A stretch of DNA of 53,315 nt from JAJPXC01 sp964562375 (GCA_964562375.1 CAZLSW010000015.1:1-53315); one strand, 5' to 3'; positions 33,081-41,832 are shown, counted from the first letter of the stretch. The notes: generated by a model not told the origin, from the letters alone. Made by a program: numbers and translations.

Positions 33081-33434
33081 TCAGAGTGTGACGGTTCCGG
33101 AGGCTTCCCAGTAGTTAGTGGAAACAGTAACGGTATAAGCCCCGGAGGAAAGAGTAGAGGTATCAAAAGTGACGTTAACCGATGGCTCGTAGTCAACTAA
33201 TGTATGGGAGGAATCATATAAGAAAGTTTCACCCTCCCAATCCCCGGTACAAGATACAACAAGTGTACCTGCGTCTGTATCCAAATCAATGGAAACTGAG
33301 GGAGAAGGCATGCGCTGAAATTCTCCGTCTTTTGAAGTGGGCTTTTCACGGACGATTAATGGTGTGTGTTGGTTGCCCGCAATGACAGGCATAGCGCAAA
33401 TGAGTGTTAAAATAAGGGTTAAGATTGGTTTCAT
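33081..33434 (-). CDS. Small secreted DUF3244-like protein
   Basis: From the ATG at 33434 the product is 117 residues with a signal peptide (MKPILTLILTLICAMPVIAG) and a single Ig-like beta-sandwich ending STLSSGAYTVTVSTNYWEASGTVTL. Length and fold fit the DUF3244 family of small Bacteroidales secreted proteins. In Bacteroides such proteins occur near C10-protease/Spi loci, which fits the Spi-like neighbour. An upstream ATG at 33497 would give no signal peptide. Function is unknown. Confidence 0.7.
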   Translation of the reverse strand: MKPILTLILTLICAMPVIAGNQHTPLIVREKPTSKDGEFQRMPSPSVSIDLDTDAGTLVVSCTGDWEGETFLYDSSHTLVDYEPSVNVTFDTSTLSSGAYTVTVSTNYWEASGTVTL

Positions 33435-33605
33435 AACTGTGATGAATTTTTGGGGGTTGTTCACCACGAAGTTATGAAAAGAAATATTTGCACGCAAAAA
33501 ATAAGTTTGACATCCTCTCCGTAACTAATTGAAAATCAGTGGCTACGATTTTAATATTTCGCCCTGAGTTTTACAACCCCCATTGGGGTTTGACAAAGAG
33601 AGATT

Positions 33606-35330
33606 TTACCGCCTTGGATAAAGGTCGTGGAACAGCTTTTGGAGAGTTTTGTCAAGATTGGCATCTCGGCTGCCCAACCCCAATTTTTTTCGGATAGCAC
33701 TATTCACATGGTAGTGGCGAGAGTCTCCTGTAAGCTCGCCTATTTCAAAGCCGCGTATGCCCATAAGATACAGACAAGCATAAGAGATTTCTTTTGGTGT
33801 CAAGCCGATATCTTTCAAATAAGTATAGAATCGGGGATAAGCTTTCTCGTATGCTTTCCTAGTGTGTTCGATAAAAGCCTGGTCCTCTTTAATTATGGCG
33901 TCTAAAGAGTTTCTCAAAGATCTGCGAGAATCACCAGGTGCCAACATTGGCTGGTGCAGTAGGGTGTTAAGGATTTCAATACGGTTGCGTAATAGATCCT
34001 TGACTTCGCCAGCTTGGATTTCCTGCGATTCTTTGGCAGAATGCAGAGCCTCCAGCTCGGCTTCCATAGCGGCGAGACGCATGTGGAGGTTGTTGGTCTC
34101 AAGCCGGGCATTATCAAGGTTGACGGCATCGAGTTCAGCCTTAATCTTTGCTTCCTCGAGTGATTTCTCTGTCAACAATTTTTGAGATTCCATCGCTCTC
34201 AATCTAAGTAGGACCATGATTAATCCACACAGAATAAGCAGCATAATGCCTATGCCAATCGCTATATTAAATCGATTGCGTTCTTTTAATTGCGTAATGT
34301 TTAAATCGTTAAGATGACGTTCTTCGCTAAATTGCAATTCCTGTGTCAATCGCAATTGGTCATGGCTTTCGCGCAGGGAGTCATAAACGGCGAAATAATC
34401 AAGGGCCCTTTTATAGTCTTGCTGATTCTCGGCCAATCGCACGGCTACTGCCCAATATTTAAGGCAATTGACCATTCCATCGGGTTCTTCTATGGATTGA
34501 AAAATAAGATTGGCCTGCTCATAGTCCTCCAGCATCAGATATCCCCGAAGCATCTCTATGGCGAGAGAATAGTCGATTTCCTCGGGGATCAAATCACGTA
34601 ATATTTCTTTTACCGCTATAGTGTCTTGGGTGTTAATAGCCACATTTAGGCGGTCGGCTTGGTATTCCCTTAAACCATTGGCGCAGAGGGGAGCCAGTGG
34701 CCCCAGTTTGTGTAGAATGGTAGGCAATGAGTCATTTAGGTCGAGCATCATCGCGTATCCTAGAGCTTTCTCGTAGGAATCAAAGGCATAATTAAAAGCA
34801 TTGCGCTTTTCGTACAATCGTGCGGCGCTTAGGCTCTTGTCAAGGGCCCCCTGGTAATCGTATAAAGAAAACTTGATTACGGCTTGGGCGATGAGGAGGC
34901 GGCCGATTGCGAGGGTGTCGGTGGATTGGTGGATGTAGGCCGTGGCAGCCACAAAGTGACGCATGGCGGCGTCAAGCGAGTCGGCATTGGATGCGATGCG
35001 GCCAGCGTAGTAAAGGGCTTTGAGGCGGTCGTCGGGGGTGCCGTGGTCGCGGTACCAGGCGAGCGCCGGGGCGATGATGGAAGCGTCGGTAGTGTCGATG
35101 CCGCATTTGTCGATGGCCATGGCCTGTAGCAGTGAGCGGCGGCCGCGCTCCTCGGCTCCACCGAGGGTCGCTGGGTCGATGGCCTCGACAATGGCCAGGG
35201 CCGAGTCGGGTCGATCCTCCATCAGCGCCTGGGCCGTGTCCATAAGCTCCCAGGCGGCCGTATGGCGCTGGCGGCAACCGCAAACGGCCACGGCCACCAA
35301 CGCCAGCAAAATCCACTTTAACTTTTCCAT
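33606..35330 (-). CDS. TPR membrane protein with C-terminal LuxR-like HTH
   Basis: The 574-residue protein from the ATG at 35330 has a lipobox-like signal (AVAVCGC), an extracytoplasmic TPR array (about 30-350), a transmembrane helix (about 378-398; IAIGIGIMLLILCGLIMVLL) and a long coiled coil (about 400-470). Its C-terminal DNA-binding domain, LTPKEISYACLYLMGIRGFEIGELTG ... HVNSAIRKKLG, is of the LuxR/GerE type. This one-piece sensor-regulator layout is common in Bacteroidales. GC content drops sharply from the N-terminal quarter (beyond about 34870) to the rest, as if the gene were mosaic. It lies beside the small secreted proteins and may regulate them (inference). Confidence 0.8.
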   Translation of the reverse strand: MEKLKWILLALVAVAVCGCRQRHTAAWELMDTAQALMEDRPDSALAIVEAIDPATLGGAEERGRRSLLQAMAIDKCGIDTTDASIIAPALAWYRDHGTPDDRLKALYYAGRIASNADSLDAAMRHFVAATAYIHQSTDTLAIGRLLIAQAVIKFSLYDYQGALDKSLSAARLYEKRNAFNYAFDSYEKALGYAMMLDLNDSLPTILHKLGPLAPLCANGLREYQADRLNVAINTQDTIAVKEILRDLIPEEIDYSLAIEMLRGYLMLEDYEQANLIFQSIEEPDGMVNCLKYWAVAVRLAENQQDYKRALDYFAVYDSLRESHDQLRLTQELQFSEERHLNDLNITQLKERNRFNIAIGIGIMLLILCGLIMVLLRLRAMESQKLLTEKSLEEAKIKAELDAVNLDNARLETNNLHMRLAAMEAELEALHSAKESQEIQAGEVKDLLRNRIEILNTLLHQPMLAPGDSRRSLRNSLDAIIKEDQAFIEHTRKAYEKAYPRFYTYLKDIGLTPKEISYACLYLMGIRGFEIGELTGDSRHYHVNSAIRKKLGLGSRDANLDKTLQKLFHDLYPRR

Positions 35331-35471
35331 CGCTACAAAATTAATAAATTTAACCATAGAAGGACACGAAAGGGACTCAAAAAGGACACAAAAGGGACAC
35401 AAAAACAGTGGTTTGTGTTCTTTTTGTGTTATTTTGTGGTCAAATAGAGGTGACTGGAGTGTTATGTGGAT

Positions 35472-36329
35472 TTAGTCGAATTGCTTGCGGCGGAAGATGA
35501 AGTTGCGACCAAGGTATTTCTCGCGGACGACGGGGTTTTCGGCCAGGTCCTCGGAGGTGCCTTGGAATAGAATTTTGCCTTCGAACAGGAGGTAGGCGCG
35601 GTCGGTGATCGAGAGGGTCTCGGGGGCGTTGTGGTCGGTGATGAGTATGCCGATGTTTTTCTCCTTGAGCTTGTAGACCACCGATTGGATGTCCTCGACG
35701 GCGATGGGGTCGACGCCGGCAAACGGCTCGTCGAGCATGATGAACTTGGGGCTGATGGCCAAGCAGCGGGCAATCTCGGTGCGTCGCCGCTCGCCGCCTG
35801 AGAGGTTTTCGCCAAGGTTCTTGCGCACCTTCTCGAGGTTGAATTCGCGGATAAGCGTCTCCAGGTGTTCGCGCTGCTCCTCCTTGGTCTCGGGGGTCAT
35901 CTGAAGCACCGCGCGGATGTTGTCCTCGACGCTCAATTTACGGAACACCGAGGGCTCCTGGGCGAGGTAGCCGATGCCGTTCTGGGCGCGCTTGTACACG
36001 GGGTACTTGGTAATGTCAAGGTCGTTGAGGAAGATGCGGCCTTCGTTGGGGGTGATCAGGCCGGTGGTCATATAGAAGGTGGTGGTCTTGCCGGCTCCGT
36101 TGGGGCCGAGCAGGCCCACGATCTCGCCTTGGGTGACGTTGATCGAGACGTGGTTGACCACCGTGCGCTTGCCGTATTTCTTCACGAGATTGTCGGTGCG
36201 CAGAATCATCTTGGTGTCCTCGGGAGGGACGGTTTCCGACATCACTCCCTCGGGCACGACGATACCGTCGTTCTCTCCCAGTACCCCTGGCTCCTCGGCC
36301 GATTGCTTTAGCTCTTCTTCGGGGCTCAT
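35472..36329 (-). CDS. lptB: LPS export ABC transporter ATP-binding protein LptB
   Basis: LptB is the ATPase that drives lipopolysaccharide extraction from the inner membrane with LptFG and LptC. The 285-residue protein has Walker A GPNGAGKT (75-82), the signature LSGGERRRTEIARCLA, Walker B FIMLDEPFAGVDP and the switch histidine in LITDHNAPETL. The YLAQEPSVFRKLSVEDNI stretch is typical of LptB. The first 40 residues are an acidic extension absent from most LptB proteins; Met41 (MILRTDNLVKKYG) is an alternative start. The ATG at 36329 overlaps the udk stop as ATGA, which supports the longer form. It is co-transcribed with udk. Confidence 0.95.
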   Translation of the reverse strand: MSPEEELKQSAEEPGVLGENDGIVVPEGVMSETVPPEDTKMILRTDNLVKKYGKRTVVNHVSINVTQGEIVGLLGPNGAGKTTTFYMTTGLITPNEGRIFLNDLDITKYPVYKRAQNGIGYLAQEPSVFRKLSVEDNIRAVLQMTPETKEEQREHLETLIREFNLEKVRKNLGENLSGGERRRTEIARCLAISPKFIMLDEPFAGVDPIAVEDIQSVVYKLKEKNIGILITDHNAPETLSITDRAYLLFEGKILFQGTSEDLAENPVVREKYLGRNFIFRRKQFD

Positions 36330-36946
36330 TTGTGGGCGTGGTGAAGGCGTGATTCGATATAGTCGGTCAACAGGCCGATTGCGACGGTGTTGTTGCCGCC
36401 TTGGGGGACAATGAGGTCGGCGAATCGCTTCGACGGCTCGATGTACTGGCAGTGCATAGGCTTGAGGACTCCCTCGTAGCGGTCGATCACCATCTGCGGG
36501 GTGCGGCCACGCTCGATACAGTCGCGGGCGATCACGCGGATTAGGCGGTCGTCGGCGTCGGCGTCGACGAATACCTTCACGTCCATCATCGATCGCAGGG
36601 TGTTGTCGGTCAAGGCCATGATGCCCTCGACGATAACGACATCGCGAGGCTCGACGTGGACGGTCTCCTCGCCGCGGGTGCAGGTGAGGTAGCTGTAGGT
36701 GGGCATTTCGATGGCGTGACCGGCCTTTAGCTGGCGCAGGTGCTCGTAGAGTAGGGGCCAGTCGAAGGCGTTGGGCTCGTCGAAGTTGATTTTGGAGCGC
36801 TCCTCCATGGGGATGTGGGAGGAATCCTTATAATAGGAGTCCTGAGGCAGCACGGCCACTTCGCCCGGTGGCAAGGCGGAGATTATTTTTTTCACTACAG
36901 TGGTTTTGCCCGAGCCGGTACCTCCGGCGATTCCGATGATAAGCAT
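36326..36946 (-). CDS. udk: Uridine kinase
   Basis: Uridine/cytidine kinase phosphorylates uridine and cytidine to UMP and CMP in pyrimidine salvage, in the cytoplasm. The 206-residue protein has the P-loop GIAGGTGSGKTT (5-16), LPQDSYYKD, NFDEPNAFDWPLL and VIVEGIMAL, then RVIARDCIERGRTP. The start at ATG 36946 gives the standard N-terminus MLIIGIAGGTGSGK; the 11-codon upstream extension overlaps a TATATTTG promoter box and is rejected. Its TGA overlaps the lptB ATG (ATGA). Confidence 0.95.
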   Translation of the reverse strand: MLIIGIAGGTGSGKTTVVKKIISALPPGEVAVLPQDSYYKDSSHIPMEERSKINFDEPNAFDWPLLYEHLRQLKAGHAIEMPTYSYLTCTRGEETVHVEPRDVVIVEGIMALTDNTLRSMMDVKVFVDADADDRLIRVIARDCIERGRTPQMVIDRYEGVLKPMHCQYIEPSKRFADLIVPQGGNNTVAIGLLTDYIESRLHHAHK

Positions 36947-36976
36947 GGCTGATCGAGGTTTTTTTGGTTGTCGGCG

Positions 36977-36984
36977 CAAATATA
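36977..36984 (-). promoter_or_regulatory. Putative -7 box of udk-lptB
   Basis: The minus strand reads TATATTTG, 30 nt before the udk ATG and just past the stop of the Crp-like gene. Confidence 0.5.
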
Positions 36985-36991
36985 GTGATTT

Positions 36992-37690
36992 TTATCCGAA
37001 TTTGGCGATTTTTTTGAGCTGGGCTTCGTTGATGATTTTGATACGGCGGCCGTCGACGATGATCAATCGCTCGTTGACGAAGCCCGAGAGGGTGCGTATG
37101 GCGTTGGAGGTGGTCATGTTGGAGAGGTTGGCCAGATCCTCACGGGCCATGTAGATGCGCAGGGTGGCGTTGTCGTCCTCGTATCCGTAGTTGTCGCGCA
37201 GGTCGATCAGGGCTTCGGCGAGACGGCCGCGGATGTGTTTTTGGGTGAGCGAGACGATGCGTGCATCGCTGCCGCCGAGGTTGCGCGAAAGCTCTTGGAT
37301 GAAAAACCAGGCGAGCTGTATGTTGTTCTGGATCAGCTCCTCAACGAGCTGCATGGGGAGGTATCCGAGGGTCGACGGCTCCATGGCCGCGGCGGTGGAC
37401 ACGTAGGGCTCTTTGGCGAAATAGGCGCGGTAGCCGAAATATTGGACGGGACGAATCAAGCGAAGAATCTGCACTCGGCCACCCACACCATCCTTGTACA
37501 GCTTAGCTTTGCCGGCGAGGAGGCACCACAGGTTCTCGGGCTCCTCTTTTTCGGCGTAGATAATCTGGTTTTTCTTGAATTGTGAGATAGTGAAGTTGTC
37601 GATGATACGGCGTTTCTCGTCGGGGGTTAGCACCGACCAGATGTCCGACATATCTTCACTTATAACTTTTTCGAGTGCGCGCTTGATCAT
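36992..37690 (-). CDS. Crp/Fnr-family transcriptional regulator
   Basis: The 232-residue cytoplasmic regulator from the ATG at 37690 has an N-terminal cyclic-nucleotide-binding-like beta-roll (about 20-125; NQIIYAEKEEPENLWCLLAGKAKLY), a dimer helix, and a C-terminal winged helix (about 155-225). The recognition region is AREDLANLSNMTTSNAIRTLSGFVNE, matching the Crp pattern R-x-x-[IL]A-x-x-x-G-x-[ST]-x-E-[TS]-x-x-R, although Gly is replaced by Asn. There is no Fnr-type cysteine set, so the ligand is unlikely to be an iron-sulfur cluster; it is otherwise unknown. It has a strong own promoter. Confidence 0.88.
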   Translation of the reverse strand: MIKRALEKVISEDMSDIWSVLTPDEKRRIIDNFTISQFKKNQIIYAEKEEPENLWCLLAGKAKLYKDGVGGRVQILRLIRPVQYFGYRAYFAKEPYVSTAAAMEPSTLGYLPMQLVEELIQNNIQLAWFFIQELSRNLGGSDARIVSLTQKHIRGRLAEALIDLRDNYGYEDDNATLRIYMAREDLANLSNMTTSNAIRTLSGFVNERLIIVDGRRIKIINEAQLKKIAKFG

Positions 37691-37726
37691 TTCTAAACGA
37701 ATGTCCCAAAAATATGTTTTGTAGCA

Positions 37727-37757
37727 CAAAATTAGAGCATATTTTTGTAACAGCCAA
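37727..37757 (-). promoter_or_regulatory. Promoter of the Crp-like gene (TTTG-N19-TAATTTTG)
   Basis: The minus strand shows TTTG (37757-37754), 19 nt, then TAATTTTG (37734-37727), 36 nt before the ATG at 37690. This is a near-ideal Bacteroidota promoter. Confidence 0.8.
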
Positions 37758-37790
37758 AGAAAATGTTGAAAAATTTAAAATTGCGCTCTA

Positions 37791-38960
37791 TCAGTAGAGG
37801 AAACCGAATTGCCAAAGCGGTATTGTGCGTCCTCCCTTGGTTTCGAAGTCGTCCTTGACGATATAGGAGTTGGGGATATCCTTCACCTGTTTGCCCGTCT
37901 TGCCTTTGCCCCCGGTCTCAAATGTATACTGGCCAATGCAGAAATCGGATTTCCCTGAAGCCAAAGGTTGGTAGCAAACGCGAGTGGACTGCTGGAAGAA
38001 AGTTTCGCGCACGTTACCTACTTCGGGTGTTTGCTGGGAAAGCAAGTAAGCCAAGGTGGTATTATTAAGATATATTTTGTCGGGCTTGGCCATAATAGAC
38101 ATCCCTGACGCTTCGGTCCACACCGACGAGATTACTCCAGCCTTGTTCATCATTTCCAATGTATAGCCAATGTCATCGCGGCGGATCGAAGTGTACTCGG
38201 AGAGACGCTTCAAATTAGGCTTGAAAGGCACGCTTTGGGCAATCATATACAAGAGTCTCTTGAGTCGGGGAACTACGGCGTAATTCAGTTGAGCGAATGC
38301 TGGAATATCCACCTCAAGGGTAGCGTTCATAGCGGCCATGCATCTCATCGCGTAATCGCCCTCTATAAAGTAGGGATAATAACCTTCCTTTACGTATTGA
38401 TTGTAAAGTGGCAATGGGCGCATATCATGGGGTAGGCGGACTCCCTCGGTGACGAGCTGGTCGAGTGTTACCTGAGGTAACGAGGTGCGTTGAGTGAAAT
38501 TAATGTATTCGCGTAAGGACAATCCGGCCAAATGATACTTTAAGCACCGGCGCGACAGGTCGGCTCCCCCGCGTTCTAGATCCAGAATAGAAGATCCCGA
38601 GAACACCACTTGCAACCCGGGAATGGTGTCATATATGTTTTTAATCTCAGTGGACCATCCGGGGTATCGGTGTACCTCGTCGATATAAAGCCGGAGTCCT
38701 CCACTTTGGAAGAATTGGCGAGCGAGGTCGAGCAGAGAGTGTTGGGCAAAATATACATTGTCGGCACTCACGTAAAGCGACTTCTCGCCAAGCCCTTGAG
38801 CCTGCATGTGTTGTACCATCATGGTGCTTTTGCCTACGCCCCGGCTACCTAAAATAGCTATTAGACGGGCGTTCCAGTTGATTTGCTCGTACAAGTAACG
38901 GCGGAATCCTTGGGGGCAACGTCCAAGCTCCTCGTTCGACAATATTCTTAAGGTGTCCAT
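37791..38960 (-). CDS. AAA ATPase of the AAA_14/DUF4143 type
   Basis: The 389-residue cytoplasmic ATPase has Walker A GSRGVGKST (38-46), Walker B LRLYIDEVHRYP (89-100) and the sensor-like VVFSGSSILDLERGGADLSRR (typical of AAA_14). A C-terminal DUF4143-like domain (about 200-389) ends in a nuclease-fold-like strand pattern with KSDFCIGQYTFETGGKGKTG. Family members are common orphan genes in Bacteroidales, of uncertain role (defence and mobile-element links have been suggested). I choose the ATG at 38960; upstream in-frame codons lie in the promoter. GC content is lower than in the neighbours, consistent with horizontal acquisition. It is a single gene. Confidence 0.85.
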   Translation of the reverse strand: MDTLRILSNEELGRCPQGFRRYLYEQINWNARLIAILGSRGVGKSTMMVQHMQAQGLGEKSLYVSADNVYFAQHSLLDLARQFFQSGGLRLYIDEVHRYPGWSTEIKNIYDTIPGLQVVFSGSSILDLERGGADLSRRCLKYHLAGLSLREYINFTQRTSLPQVTLDQLVTEGVRLPHDMRPLPLYNQYVKEGYYPYFIEGDYAMRCMAAMNATLEVDIPAFAQLNYAVVPRLKRLLYMIAQSVPFKPNLKRLSEYTSIRRDDIGYTLEMMNKAGVISSVWTEASGMSIMAKPDKIYLNNTTLAYLLSQQTPEVGNVRETFFQQSTRVCYQPLASGKSDFCIGQYTFETGGKGKTGKQVKDIPNSYIVKDDFETKGGRTIPLWQFGFLY

Positions 38961-38986
38961 GTCGTTGATTTTTAGTATCTTGGGTG

Positions 38987-38994
38987 CAAATGTA
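38987..38994 (-). promoter_or_regulatory. Putative -7 box of the AAA ATPase gene with TGCACAAAA repeats
   Basis: The minus strand reads TACATTTG, 27 nt before the ATG. Just upstream (39002-39055) the sequence carries TGCACAAAATTTGGG and TTTTGTGCAAAATTGGG, related near-palindromic repeats that could be operator sites. Confidence 0.45.
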
Positions 38995-39244
38995 CGAAAA
39001 ATGCACAAAATTTGGGCACTTTTTCGGAAATTCTGCACATTTTTTGTGCAAAATTGGGTGGCGGGGTTGGCGGTTGAAGGAAGGAGGTGGCGGCGGGATG
39101 GTATTTTGAACAAAAATTTTTAAGGCTTGTTTAGAATGATAAACGAGGGATACACCGAGGGACTGAAGCTCACGCGTGGACATCCCATGATAAAATTTCA
39201 AGGTTTATTAAAAAAGTATTGTATCATTAAAAACTTTACTCACG

Positions 39245-40450
39245 ATGAAAACTAACATGCTTTTGGTAATGGCCGCATGCTCAGGTATGCTTCTCTGCGC
39301 CAACCGCGCGAGCGCCCAGGAAGAAGTAGTTGTAGTATCGGAAGACATCACTACCTACCAGGCTCTCGACTGCAAAGACTACTACTACTGCGACGGCAAG
39401 GACAACTGGTTCATCCAGCTCGGCGCCGGTATCCAATCGCCCTTTGTAGAGAATGAGCTAAAGGGCGGTGGAAGAAAGCATCACATCACCGCGGCCTATA
39501 ATCTCGGCTTTGGCAAATTCTGGAGCCCTTATCTGGGATTCCGTATCGCCTTCCAGTATGGAGCCATCCACTGGGATTGCGAGCAGTTCTCGAAAGCCCA
39601 ATCAGTAAGCGCCTACGGCGACTTGATGTGGGATATGTTCAACACGTTCGGCGGATATAACCCCAACCGCGTGTTCTCGATTGTGCCCTTCGTTGGTATC
39701 GGCGGCACGTTCAACTGGGACTTCTACGGCGACGAGAACATCAAGCAGAACAAGTCGTTGACCGCCCGCAAGCACAACACCTGGACGTTGCCCGTGAGCG
39801 CCGGCTTGCAGTTCCGCTTCCGTCTGTGCAAGTATGTCGACTTCTTCGTTGAGGGTTGCGCTTCATTCCACGGCGACAATTACAACAACTACGCCTATGG
39901 CGAGCCTGTTGACGTCAACATCTCGGCTATCGGTGGCTTCACAATCAAGTTTGGCGGCCGCGAGTTCAAGAGCTACAATCCTTGCAAGGACGCCGCTTAC
40001 ATCGCCGGCTTGAACGACCAAATCAACACCCTGCGTGGCCAGCTGGCCGACTGCGAGGCAACAGCCGCCGCTTTGGCAGCCCAGCCTAAGGAGGTAATCG
40101 TGGCCGACTGCCCCGAGACCGCAGCTCCGATGCTTTCCACCGTACGCTTCACCATCAACTCCTCCAAGATCTCCGACGAGGAAATGGTAAACGTTTACAA
40201 CACTGCCGAGTATATGAAGGCCAACCCGAATGTTAACGTAACCATCAAGGGCTACGCCGACAAGGACACCGGCACCTCGACCTACAACATGGGCCTCTCG
40301 GAGCGCCGCGCTCAGGCTGTCTATGACGCCTTGACCAAGACCTACGGCATCGACGGCTCCCGCTTGACCATCGAGAAGTTCGGCTCCGACGTTCAGCCTT
40401 ACTCGACCAACGACTGGAACCGTATCGTGATCTTCTCCAATGGCAACTAA
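39245..40450 (+). CDS. OmpA-family outer-membrane protein
   Basis: The 401-residue exported protein has a signal peptide (to about residue 24), an N-terminal barrel (about 50-240; DNWFIQLGAGIQSPFVENE) and a short coiled coil (about 262-290). The C-terminal OmpA peptidoglycan-binding domain (about 305-400) has VTIKGYADKDTGTSTYNMGLSERRAQAVYDAL, the conserved G-x-x-D-x-x-G-x-x-x-x-N-x-x-LS-x-x-RA pattern. This is the architecture of the major Omp40/41-type porin-like proteins of Bacteroidales, which tie the outer membrane to peptidoglycan. Codon choice is strongly biased (AAC, GGC, AAG), consistent with high expression. It is monocistronic with a downstream terminator. Confidence 0.95.
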   Translation: MKTNMLLVMAACSGMLLCANRASAQEEVVVVSEDITTYQALDCKDYYYCDGKDNWFIQLGAGIQSPFVENELKGGGRKHHITAAYNLGFGKFWSPYLGFRIAFQYGAIHWDCEQFSKAQSVSAYGDLMWDMFNTFGGYNPNRVFSIVPFVGIGGTFNWDFYGDENIKQNKSLTARKHNTWTLPVSAGLQFRFRLCKYVDFFVEGCASFHGDNYNNYAYGEPVDVNISAIGGFTIKFGGREFKSYNPCKDAAYIAGLNDQINTLRGQLADCEATAAALAAQPKEVIVADCPETAAPMLSTVRFTINSSKISDEEMVNVYNTAEYMKANPNVNVTIKGYADKDTGTSTYNMGLSERRAQAVYDALTKTYGIDGSRLTIEKFGSDVQPYSTNDWNRIVIFSNGN

Positions 40451-40467
40451 CGCCTGACGCCGAAGGC

Positions 40468-40516
40468 GTAAGTATTAAGGATAAAGGATAAAGGATAAAG
40501 GATAAAGGATTAAGGA
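40468..40516. repeat. GGATAAA heptamer tract after the OmpA gene
   Basis: Five GGATAAA/GGATTAA units lie 18-66 nt past the stop. They complement the TTTATCC tract at 10463-10553. Confidence 0.85.
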
Positions 40517-40540
40517 TCCCTTTAAGTCATAGCTTATTCA

Positions 40541-40569
40541 CCCCCGCTTGGCACCACGTCAGGCGGGGG
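40541..40569 (+). terminator. Intrinsic terminator of the OmpA gene
   Basis: CCCCCGC (40541-40547) pairs with GCGGGGG (40563-40569), followed by a T-rich stretch (TTATTTACTGTTTTTT). Confidence 0.75.
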
Positions 40570-40606
40570 CTTATTTACTGTTTTTTACTGTCGGAGGGGA
40601 GTGGCG

Positions 40607-40638
40607 TTTGTGTGTTTAAGGAAAAACGCGTAACTTTG
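40607..40638 (+). promoter_or_regulatory. carA promoter (TTTG-N20-TAACTTTG)
   Basis: TTTG (40607-40610), 20 nt, TAACTTTG (40631-40638): an ideal Bacteroidota promoter. The predicted leader is about 60 nt. The -7 context matches that of tatA. Confidence 0.85.
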
Positions 40639-40705
40639 CACGGTTTTCCCGCGAATACGTCGGTGAGAGCCGATAGAAATATCTTACACATATCTTGATT
40701 TAAGT

Positions 40706-41776
40706 ATGCGCGAAACAAAGAGCGCCCTCCTTGTCCTCGAGGACGGCACCACATTCAAGGGAAAATCATTCGGCCACGAGGGCTCAACGGCCGGCGAGGT
40801 AGTGTTCAACACGGCGATGACCGGCTACCCCGAAAGCCTTACCGATCCCTCTTACGAAGGCCAAATCCTCGTAACCACATTCCCATTGCTCGGTAACTAC
40901 GGCGTGCCTCCTCGCCGAGAGAAGGACGACGTCAGCCAATATTACGAGAGCACCCATATCCATTGCAAGGCCATTGTCGCCCAGGACTACTCCTGGGAAC
41001 ACTCCCACTGGCAAGCCGACCGTTCGTTGGCAGACTGGCTGCGCGAGGAGAAAATACCCGGCATTTACGATATCGACACCCGCGCGTTGACCAAGCACCT
41101 GCGCGAGAAGGGCTCCATGCTCGGAAAGATCATCGTCGAGGGATGTGACGACGTCGATTTCTACGACCCCAACAAGGAGAATCTGGTAGCCAAGGTGAGC
41201 TGCAAAGAGGTGGAGCACCATGGCGAGGGCGACAAGACGGTGGTGCTCGTCGATTGCGGCGTGAAGCATAACATCATCCGCTGCTTGACCCGACGCGGCG
41301 TAAAAGTGATACGCGTGCCTTGGGACTACGACTTCACCACGATTCCTTACGACGGCTTGTTCATCTCCAACGGCCCGGGTAACCCCGAGATGGCCGAGAA
41401 GACAGTTGAGCATATCCGCAAGGCCATCGAGATTGGCAAGCCCATCTGCGGAATATGCATGGGCAACCAGTTGCTCTCCAAGGCCGCCGGTGCCAAGACC
41501 TATAAGCTAAAATACGGCCACCGCAGCCACAACCAGCCTGTGCGCCGCGTGGGTACCGACACTTGCTACATCACATCCCAGAACCACGGTTTTGCGGTCG
41601 ATTCCGCCACGTTGGGCGAGGATTGGGAGCCGTTGTTCGTAAACATGAACGACGGCACCAACGAGGGCATCCGTCACAAGACCAAGCCGTTCTTCTCGGC
41701 GCAATTCCACCCCGAGGCTGCCTCGGGCCCCAAAGACACCGAATTTCTCTTCGACGAATTTATTAAATTGCTATAA
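40706..41776 (+). CDS. carA: Carbamoyl phosphate synthase small subunit
   Basis: CarA is the glutamine amidotransferase subunit that feeds ammonia to CarB for arginine and pyrimidine synthesis. The 356-residue protein has an N-terminal CPSase domain (about 1-150; GEVVFNTAMTGYPESLTDPSY) and a class I glutaminase (about 175-356). The glutaminase has nucleophile Cys251 in GICMGNQL and the partner residues His335 and Glu337 in FHPEAASGP. Length and motifs are normal. It is followed by carB after a 97-nt spacer of TGAAAAC heptamers. Confidence 0.97.
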   Translation: MRETKSALLVLEDGTTFKGKSFGHEGSTAGEVVFNTAMTGYPESLTDPSYEGQILVTTFPLLGNYGVPPRREKDDVSQYYESTHIHCKAIVAQDYSWEHSHWQADRSLADWLREEKIPGIYDIDTRALTKHLREKGSMLGKIIVEGCDDVDFYDPNKENLVAKVSCKEVEHHGEGDKTVVLVDCGVKHNIIRCLTRRGVKVIRVPWDYDFTTIPYDGLFISNGPGNPEMAEKTVEHIRKAIEIGKPICGICMGNQLLSKAAGAKTYKLKYGHRSHNQPVRRVGTDTCYITSQNHGFAVDSATLGEDWEPLFVNMNDGTNEGIRHKTKPFFSAQFHPEAASGPKDTEFLFDEFIKLL

Positions 41777-41832
41777 TCCCCCCCTGCTTTCCTCCTTTAA
41801 TCCTTTAAAGGAATAAAAGAAGGAAAAAAGCC

